A stretch of DNA of 64,000 nucleotides from Tetranychus cinnabarinus (lineage: Eukaryota > Arthropoda > Arachnida > Trombidiformes > Tetranychidae). Below, piece by piece: positions 52,591 through 61,283 of this stretch. The notes beneath the pieces are model-generated. The model made no database searches. It was not told the DNA's origin and worked only from the letters and a program-made list of their open reading frames with translations. A program made the translations under genes and the position numbers. The DNA is taken from positions 17,236,001 to 17,300,000 of the forward strand of contig WHVY01000001.1 of assembly GCA_022266195.1 (NCBI GenBank). The letters are read 5' to 3'. Each line of letters begins with the position of its first letter. Position 1 is the first letter of the stretch.

Positions 52591-53855
52591 AAGATATCAA
52601 AAATTCGTGTGAGTGTTTATTTTGAACTAAATTTTGTTAAAGCATTAACTTTGATTGTTCAAAGTTTTTCATTGTGTCAATAATGATGAGATATACCTAC
52701 CCAAAGGTATCTTATTAATTGGTTCGGGGTCAGAATTTCCTGAAAAGGATTTCCGTAATGGATGTGTCGACCTACAAAACAATTAACTTTCATTTTCAAT
52801 TTCTTCAATCTTTTTCTCATCATCATCCTTAACCTGACTCATGTTACACCCAGTCTAACGTCTAATTGTTGCCTTTATTATAAAATTCTGTTAAATCAAT
52901 TTGCTCTTCTTTTCTGATCATTTCTTAATGTTGGTGTTTTTGTGATTACTTTCACTTTTACATCGTTTCATCTACTAATACAATATTGTTGTCTTGTCGT
53001 CTCACTCCTTTTTAATTAACATTTTTGTAACTGCTGATGCTGGTTAGTGATTATGTTTGCTCAATACAATTAAGACAATGAACACACACAAATCATGTTA
53101 CACCCAAGAAGCTCATGAAAACTCCTGTCAACAGTGAAACTCGTCGTCGTCTTTTTTGTTTTAACTATATTAAGCTTTTAATTACGATGATCTCACTTGT
53201 TAGATTCATTAAGTGGTTTAATAATAACGGATCCATTAAATTGAATTAAATGTGAACGCAAGCTTTAAAAATTAAACTTGCACTTGAACATCTTTTCGTG
53301 TTAATTAAAGAAATGGGCTTTCGAGTTGAATCATTGTTTTATGAGCTAATTGTTGATGCCAGTTGATGTGACAGCTTAAGACTAATGTATCAAGTGAATC
53401 AACTTTTAGAGGGCGAACTCAATTGATGCTCATCAAAAACGCAATTGAGTAGGCGATGAAAAATTGCGTGCTAAGGTGAAAAATAATATGCTAATAGTGG
53501 ACAATTAAATTGTTAAATCATGAATGTATCTGAAACCAGCAACATGAAATGTTAAAGATTACATCAATTTGCTGAAAATAAACCGAGGCTGAAGAAAAAA
53601 GAATGGAATATTAATAATTTTGTTTTAATGTTTTTAATTAAGATAGTAAATTTAACCATCATCGTTATTACCTGAATGATCACATCTTAATGTTAATGAC
53701 GTGTAAATTAAATTGACCTCAATTGGGTCAAGGTTGAAATGTATGTTCCGTAATTAGTAAAGATGATCATAATCGGAGCTTCTTGATTTTGTTTTCAAGT
53801 TGACACTTAAACAAGGAAACAAAGATTATTATTAGCATATTCAAAAACCTTGTTA
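52591..53855. other. non-coding upstream region of the cuticle gene
   Basis: No gene is seen. It probably includes upstream control sequence for the cuticle gene, which reads leftwards from about 52557. Confidence 0.45.
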
Positions 53856-54137
53856 ATGCCAGCTTAAATCAACAGTCTTCAGGGCCACTCAGTTTAGATT
53901 CAGCACCACCACCACCACCTGGAAATTCGGATGAATCTTTAAATTCAACAGATTGGTCTCATGATTCCCCTTCGCCTCCACCACCTTTACCACCTCCACC
54001 GCCACTTCCAATGGGCAGTTGGATGAATTCAAGTGACCTTTCAGTTTCTGGGCATGGATCTTTGCCACCCATGCCATCAGCAAATTATTATCCAGGTCCA
54101 GCTTACATGGCCCGAGATACTTATTCACCATTTTGAT
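53856..54137 (+). pseudogene. orphan fragment of the TANGO1 proline-rich tail
   Basis: This matches 59654-59934 in TANGO1, with one 6-nt in-frame deletion and a few substitutions. The reading frame is still open across PPPPPG, PPPPLPPPPPLPMGSW and GPAYMARDTYSP and is then closed by TGA. It has no start, no coiled coil and no upstream exon, so it is a duplicated gene fragment rather than a gene. Confidence 0.85.
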
Positions 54138-54314
54138 ACTTTTATCAACATTTGTAATAGTAAACAATCTTTTTGAATTTTTGCGCTGCTTGGTAAGCGG
54201 TATTTTGTGCTGCTATCTAGTATTTCGCTAGCAAACATCTTGACTTTTAATGACTTGTTTGTAAATTAACTCGGTGGATGTCACCATCAATGAAAACTTA
54301 CTTTGGTTTGGTTA
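54131..54314. repeat. spacer segment duplicated from 61004-61186
   Basis: Non-coding sequence present also directly upstream of Ataxin-2, about 93 percent alike by eye. In this copy it precedes the JmjC fragment, while at 60-61 kb it follows it, so the order is permuted. Confidence 0.85.
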
Positions 54315-54342
54315 TTTTTTTTATCATTTATTAATTAATTAA

Positions 54343-54977
54343 TTTAAATCGTTGAGAGAAGCTTTGGATATTATTTCTGGTCATGTTGGTGCTGACCGTT
54401 TCAAGAGTTGGTACATTGGATGGTAAGCTGTTGATTTAGTATTATTTTTATATCAAAGTATGACTGATTCTTGCCTTTTTAAACTCATATACTATCGGTG
54501 TTTTTAGGTCCAATTGTGATCCTTCAATAACTCAAAAGCTGCGTCAATATTATAAAAGGCCAAGCTTTTTAACAAGTGATTCGGAAGATTCAAGGCTTGA
54601 TTGGATATTCATGGGTACTCCTGGTTATGGCGCTCCTATGCATGGCAGTCAAATGAGTTATAAGTTGTTCAATTTAATGGTAAATCTTTGTCTGGTTAAT
54701 CAAGATTGACAATGTTGGTTATCCTTCATGGCAAGCACAGATCAAGGGAAGTAAAAAGTGGATTCTTGAACCACCAATTGAATGTGATTTTACCTGCAAA
54801 CGATTCGAAATTGCATTCAACTCTGGTGATATTAGTAAGTTTCTTTGATTTGCTTATAGCTTTGAATACGATAACTTATTTATTTCATTTGTTGTTTTAG
54901 ACAAAAACAAATGGTTCCATGCGACGAAAATTATTGGGAATGATCTGAGCATAACAATCGGTTCTGAATATGATTGA
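54343..54977 (+). pseudogene. 3' two thirds of a JmjC oxygenase gene, splice sites damaged
   Basis: Homologous to 60490-60961 and then continuing further. Pieces: 54343-54422 (within exon 1), 54508-54643, 54705-54834 and 54901-54977. It encodes WIFMGTPGYGAPMH and IDNVGYPSWQAQIKGSKKWI, then a last segment NKWFHATKI...LSITIGSEYD followed by TGA, which is the expected C-terminus of this JmjC type and carries the second metal-binding His. The donor after GCPMH-equivalent ATGCAT is GG instead of the GT kept at 60791. At the last acceptor the expected position reads TTTG|TTGTTTTAGAC, so VLDKNKW may have lost its AG, with a cryptic AG 9 nt on. The N-terminal part is missing. It is most likely a pseudogene, but its 3' end has no counterpart at 60-61 kb. 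Confidence 0.75.
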
Positions 54978-56272
54978 GTCTCGACCGGTTGTTACTAAAA
55001 GGAAACACAATTAACACAACCGTCACATTTATAAACAAATTGCAACAAATTGCAACAAATGGCCAAAAATGGATTTCTTATGAATTTAGATTCTTTTGGT
55101 CTGTAGTGTCATACAAGCTGAGTCCCATTGTGTGATTTAAAAGTTTATCTGATTTATAGTTTTTGAGAAAATCGAATGCGAAGTTGAAACTTCGATAACT
55201 TTTTGTCAAATTATGGAAGCAGATTTTTAGAGTAAACTTATTTCTCTGATGTATCTTTTGATGGCCGCCTAGAAAATGCCGTTTATTACCCGAAATAAAA
55301 CTTTGTGTTTTGGTAAAACAGATAAGTTCGATTTTCAGTTGAACCGTTTTTTTATGGGACCGCAAGAGTTATTGATCTGAAACTTATTAGTCGTCCATAA
55401 AAATTGTCATTCCGTATTATGAGTTGAACACTTTTTTCAATTAACCAACATTTCTCTTGATTTTGGCCATTGTTCGCAAAACTTTGAACCTCTGTTTTTC
55501 GAGAATAGCATCACTTACAATCATCATTCTTTGAACAATTAAATCCTTGACTAATTAATAATTTAATAACATTTAATAATAACACGAGCAGCAACGTTTT
55601 TAACAAAACAAACTCAAATAAAGCAATATCTTGGTAAAATAACCATTTTTCTGGTTAACCTTTTAAATGTAATGCGAAAGTACTACTAAAAGCTCGAATA
55701 TTTGAGTAAAGAGTTTATAGAGGAAAAAAACTTGATCCATTGGTGCTATTATAAAGTTTCTATGACCGATAATTTACAAGAAAATCGAGTTCAAAGTTGA
55801 AACTTCGGTCGCCTTTTGTGAATTATGGATGCAGATATCTTTCTCAGATAGATAGTTTTCTCAATTTCTTCATTTAAACAGTCAACGATTCATCTTGAAT
55901 TCAAACCTTTTTAAAGTCTAATATAGTAAACTTGAGTTTATTATTATCATCAGCTAATACCATAGTATTTTGGTCAATTATATCACGACATTCAGATCTT
56001 TGAGGTAAAATCAGGTAAAACTAATATTCGAGGCTGAAAATAATTTAAATCATAAAGAAAATTCAATGAAAACTCGATGATCAGAAATAAAAAAACTGTT
56101 AAAGGTTGAAATGCTCTGTTCATATATTGCGCCTAAGCTGTTGTCATGTTGTTGATGTGTTAATTTTGTTTGCCACTTGTCAAAGCCTAGCTGTATTTAC
56201 TGCAACTCTTATAATATTTATGTAATTTTTGTTATTCTAATAATTAATTTAATGACTTGACTTAACCTAACC
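54978..56272. other. intergenic stretch with a short dispersed repeat
   Basis: No gene is supported. About 80 bp around 55158-55240 recurs at 55778-55870 (shared phrases AGTTGAAACTTCG and AATTATGGA(A/T)GCAGAT). The right end should contain the TANGO1 promoter. Confidence 0.5.
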
Positions 56273-59200
56273 ATGAGTAGATATTACCAACTTATTGTTT
56301 TTCTTTCAGTTTATTGTATTAAAAATAATTGTGATCAACCTTCCAGTCATCAACTGCTTTGCAAAAATATTGAGTGTAGTGAACCCATTGGTGTTGTTGA
56401 AGCAACTCAAAATTATGTTCCTGATGCAGCATACAAATTAAGGTTCAACATTGGAGATAAACTTGACATCTATGGTTTAACTGAAAATAAAGAATATTAT
56501 ATAGCCAGGGTAAATTGAAATTTGATTCTTTGATCATCATTTTTAAACTAACTGTTTGCATTTCTCTCTTTCAGATTGGTGATACCAAAGGCCTGGTCAA
56601 AACTAAGTTCGTTAGAGAAACTAGAATATTTTATAAAGATGGTTTAATATCGACAACACTTGATGATTCATGGAGATCAATTCAACCATCAATTCAAGAT
56701 TCTACAGCTGTAGATCACAATTTCGACAGCTCATTAAGTGACAATAATACTCAAGAAGTTTCCTCGGTAGTTGAACCCGATCCTATTACTTCGGAAACAA
56801 TCTTAGTAGAAGAGCAATCGACAAAAACGCGGGTTGAAATTTTGGGAACAACTTTCTATACCAATGATAATGATGAAATTTATGAACCAAGCTCGACAGT
56901 TTCAAGTGATCAAATGAAAACACCGGTGACAACTACGCCAATTTTATCTGAAGAGTCCATTAGTCAGTCTGAACAACATCAATTTTCTCATATATTTTCC
57001 AATAACTCATTTGATGATTCAGCAAATACACCATTTCAGGACTCTAATAATACAGATAAAGAGATAATACATGATAGTAAACTTGAACCGTCAACAAAAA
57101 ATGAATATTTACCAGCCGCTTCAGACAAACCATCGCCTGAATCTAATCTTGGTTACACTGCACAGGGATCTTTTCCAAGTGCATCTCAAGATAATGAACA
57201 TGTTGGCAATTTAGAAACTTCTTTCAAGTTTAACAACATTATCGAAAGTTCTGAGCTCAAGTTAGAACCTCAATATGAACAGACAAGTAAAGTTGAATCC
57301 GCAGTAGAATCAGAAAAAATTAGTTCAGATAGAGAAACTGTACTCCAAGCTGATCATAACAAAGTTGAATCAGTTGAATCTGAAACATTGTTCTTATCAA
57401 AATTTAACGACTTTGCTGATGAAATCCCGACATCAATCTCCAAACAAGAAAGTGTACCTTCAGTTGAATCAGTAAAACCTTTCCCTGACACTGAACCCTC
57501 TGTACTTCAAGACAATCATATTAAATCTGGATCAGTGGAATCTGAAACATTCTTTTCATCAGAATCTAACAACGTCGCTGATGGAATCCCGACGCCAATC
57601 TCAGTTCTTCAAAAACAAGAAAGTGTACCTTCAGTTGAATCTGTAAAAAATTTCCCGGACAGTGAACCATCTACACTTCAGGACAATCATATTAAATTTG
57701 GATCAGTTGAATCTGAAACATTATTTTCCTCGGAATCTAACAACGCCGCTGATAAAGTTTCAACACCTATCCCAGCTCTTCAAAAACAAGAAAGTGTACC
57801 TTCAGTTGAATCAGTTAAACCTATCCAGCACGGTGAACCTTCTGTACTTCAATCTGAAACATTGTTTAAAACAAAATTGAATGACGCCGTTGATGAAACA
57901 CCAACACCAATAACAGTTTATCCCGATAAAGAAAGTCAATCTGAAGTAAAAATTGCCACACATACCGACAACTCTATCCCCGAGCAAACTCATCATAGTG
58001 TTTCAAATGATGGACATGTTGAAATTATTACAACAACACTAACTCCAGAAGATACATCTATTAGTGAAGGCATATCTAAATCAAGTGCAGATCATTATAA
58101 AGAGCATGAGACAACAATCCAACCATTGAATGTCGAAAAAAACAAAACTTCTGATGGTATTGAAGAGCCTACTTCGTTTGTAGCGCCTCCAAAAGAGTCA
58201 GCTGATTCTTCATATGTAGGTGATCAGCAGAATTCTTTCAATTTAAATACTGATTACGAAAAAATCAAATCTAATTCTGTTTTCCAGAGTCAACAATTGA
58301 ATGAACCTAAAAATATGGAAAGTCCGACAGAAAGTGCAACCAGTCAACCCGATTTAGATTTACTTTTTGGAATCCTACCGAACCGACCATCATTTGATCT
58401 ATCCAAAGGCAACATTTTAGTGCTCGTTTCTCTTGTTTGGATTATTATGTATTACACGTCGCAATTATTTACTTCTAAGGAGCGTTCACTTGCGGTAAGA
58501 CTTCTTGATAAAGAAGCCAAATTGTTCAAAGTGGTTGCTGAGAGGGATAATCTGCTTGCAGATTTAGTCACAGAGAAAGATAAATACAAGCGAATCCACA
58601 GGGAGTATGAAGAAATCAAGGATAAATTTCACAATATGAGTGTCACTATGGAACACATCAAACGAGAAAATGTCGACTTGGTCAAGAAAGGAGAGCTCTT
58701 GAAAAATGAAAACTACAAACAAAAACAACTGATTGAAGAGCTTGAAGAGAGAAATACTGAATTTAAAAATGAATCTACAAGCATATTCAATGAAAAAAGT
58801 GATCTACTAAACAAAATTGAAGATTTGGTTAATCAATTGCAAGCTTCAAAAGAACGTATTGATGAATTAGTGTCAACATTGTCAGACAAAAATGCTGAAA
58901 TTGAATCCTTAAAATTAAAGAACTCTGAAATAATCAACGAACTGGAAACCACCAAGTCATCAAACACAATTTTATTGTCCGAAAAGACAAATTTGGAGAA
59001 ATCCTTGGAACAAATGCAAAAAATGAAGACTGATTTGACTAAAAAAGATCAAGAAATTGAATCTTTGAAGAAGCTTGTGGCCGATCATTTGAATACAGGA
59101 TCAGATGGATGGCATGAATCATTGGATGAACTTTTGAAATCTGTTGAACTTAAAGCTGAGTTGGATGTTACTCGTAACCAACTGAATGATATTTATGCCC

Positions 59201-60192
59201 AAAGAGATAAACTAATAGCTGAAAAAAGTGAGCTCAAAACCAACTTTGAAAAAGCATGTAGTGACTTGTTGGCAGCTAATAAGGCTAGAGATGAAGCTGT
59301 ACAAAATTACCAAGTTTTGGAAACATACACAAGGAAAACGCAAACTGATTTGCAAATGGAACTGGGTGCATTAAAATTGAAACACGATGAAATTTTCAAG
59401 AAAAATGAATCAGTCGCTGATTATATTGCTAGCCTGGAGAGTGCAAACAAGAATTATAAAGCTCAGATTGACGATTTAAAACATCAAAACGAGCAAGATA
59501 AACACAAACGCTCACAAGAATATCATTCTTTAGAAACTAAATTTCACATGCTTTATATGGATAAAGTTGATATAACAAACAAATTTGAAGCAGTAAAAAA
59601 AGAGAATGATTTATTGCGACAAAGATTAACCCTCAAATCACAAGGAAAAAGTGATGCCAGCTTAAATCAGCAGTCTTCAGGACCACTCAGCTTAGATTCA
59701 GCACCACCACCACCACCTGGATATTTAGATGGATCTTTAAATTCAACAGATTGGTCTTTATCTCGTGATTCCCCTCCGCCTCCACCACCTTTACCACCTC
59801 CACCGCCACTTCCAATGGGCAGTTGGATGAATTCAAGTGACCTTTCAGTTTCTGGGTATGGATCTTTGCCACCCATGCCATCAGCAAATTATTATCCAGG
59901 TCCAGCTTACATGGCCCGAGATACTTATTCACCAACATCTCATCACTCCCATGATCAGCGAAGTGAACGAAGTGCTTTATCCCATTCTTCAGCAAACAAT
60001 TCTCGTCATTATCAGAATTATGGTCCACCACAAGGCTCGGGATCAGTGGGCCCCTTTTCAAATCCTTTACCATCCCATTGGTATGTCAACACAAACCAAT
60101 CACAAAACCAACAATATCAGCCTCAACAACATCAATCTGGAACTTCCACTCAAAATGATAATAATAGAAGTTATTACAACAGTGGACAGTAA
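56273..60192 (+). CDS. Tango1: TANGO1 (MIA3) ER-exit-site cargo receptor, 2 exons
   Basis: Exons are 56273-56509 and 56575-60192, joined in phase 0, about 1284 residues. TANGO1 sits in the membrane at ER exit sites, binds bulky cargo such as collagen in the lumen and COPII coat in the cytosol. Seen here: a signal peptide (MSRYYQLIVFLSVYC); an SH3-like domain from ECSEPIGVVEATQNYVPDAA to about residue 105, split by the intron; a long acidic Ser/Glu/Thr-rich luminal region with four imperfect repeats at about 343-522; a membrane segment GNILVLVSLVWIIMYY at about 691-712; coiled coil from about 715 to 1095; and a proline-rich tail (PPPPPPLPPPPPLP) for Sec23 binding. Domain order and length fit invertebrate TANGO1. 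A second intramembrane helix is not obvious. The tail was duplicated to 53856-54130. Confidence 0.92.
57369..57905 (+). repeat. coding tandem repeats in the TANGO1 luminal region
   Basis: Four imperfect units of about 50-60 codons share ESETLF, KQESVPSVESVKP and EPSVLQDNHIK. The last unit is shorter. They lie in the disordered acidic part of the luminal domain. Confidence 0.8.
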
Positions 60193-60354
60193 AAATTATC
60201 CACTCAAAACGCCTGTATGATATATTATATTAGAAATTAAAGAAATTATTGTTTTATCAATTAATATTTATAGTCTACTTCATTTAACAAGTTAAATAAG
60301 ACTATGTATTCATGTTCCTATTTGTGTCTCATTTCAACGAAATTTGCTTATTCA

Positions 60355-60997
60355 ATGGAGCCATTAGTGGTTAGAGGAATCATAAACGATTGGAAAAGTT
60401 TACATGATTTTTCAGTTGATTTTTTCGCTCAACTGTATTCATCTTCAAATCCATTTTATCGATGCCAATTTTTCCCATACAAAACACCATTTAAATCGTT
60501 GAGAGAAGCTTTGGATAGTATTTCTGGTCATGTTGATGCTGACTATTTCAAGAGTTGGTACATTGGATGGTAAGTTGATGATTTAGTATTATTTTTATGT
60601 CAAAGGATGGCTGATTCTTGCCTTTTTAAAACCAAATATGATCGGTGTTTTTAGGTCCAATTGTGATCCTTCAATAACTCAAAAGCTGCGTCAATATTAT
60701 AAAAGGCCAAGCTTTTTACCAAGTGATTCGGAAGATTCAAGGCTTGATTGGATATTCATGGGTACTCCTGGTTATGGAGCTCCTATGCATGTGAGTCAAA
60801 TTAGGTTATAAATTGTTCAATTTAATGGTAAAATCTTTGTCTGGTTAATGAAGATTGACAATGTTGGTTATCCTTCATGGCAAGCACAGATCAAGGGAAG
60901 TAAAAAGTGGATCCTTGAACCACCAATTGAATGTCATTTTACTCGCAAACGATTCGAAATTACGGTAATTAAAAGACTATGTCAATATTATTTTTGA
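60355..60997 (+). CDS. JmjC-domain (cupin-like) oxygenase, C-terminally truncated
   Basis: Exons are 60355-60569, 60655-60790 and 60854-60997, phases consistent, about 164 residues; an in-frame ATG at 60304 would add 17. The protein begins MEPLVVRGIINDWKS, the usual opening of HSPBAP1/JMJD6-like JmjC proteins. It continues through DWIFMGTPGYGAPMHIDNVG, where H-x-D supplies two iron ligands split by an intron, and WQAQIKGSKKWILEPPIEC. After RFEIT the frame runs through unrelated codons to TGA at 60995-60997. The expected end (GDI-VLD-NKW-H...SITIGSEYD, with the third ligand His and the 2-oxoglutarate side) is absent between here and Ataxin-2. That end exists only in the damaged copy at 54.7-54.98 kb. 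As drawn, the product should be catalytically dead. It may be a decaying gene with an intact copy elsewhere. Confidence 0.65.
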
Positions 60998-61003
60998 CAA
61001 TAC

Positions 61004-61186
61004 TTTTGATGCTTTTATCAACATTTGTAATAGTAAACAATCTTTTTGAATTTTTGCGCTGCTTGATAAGCGGTATATTGTGCTGCGATCTAGTATTTCG
61101 CTATAAAACATCTTGACTTTAATGACTTGTTTGTAAATTAACTCGGTGGATGTCACCACCAATGAAAACCTACTTTGGTTTGGTTA
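61004..61186. repeat. spacer segment, counterpart of 54131-54314
   Basis: Non-coding sequence between the JmjC gene and Ataxin-2 that has a copy at 54.1-54.3 kb. It may contain part of the Ataxin-2 promoter. Confidence 0.8.
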
Positions 61187-61283
61187 AGTTGAAGTCAAAT
61201 CTCACAACCTAAAAATCTTAATTCTTAAAAGCTAATTTAAAATAATTAAATTGTATTAAATTAATTTATTTATTTGAGTTCTT

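Noticed and set aside
59667..60073. Minus-strand Gly-rich frames and the plus-strand frame 59837-60220
   Set aside because: Shadows of the TANGO1 proline-rich tail; the same shadow appears opposite its duplicate at 53889-54167.
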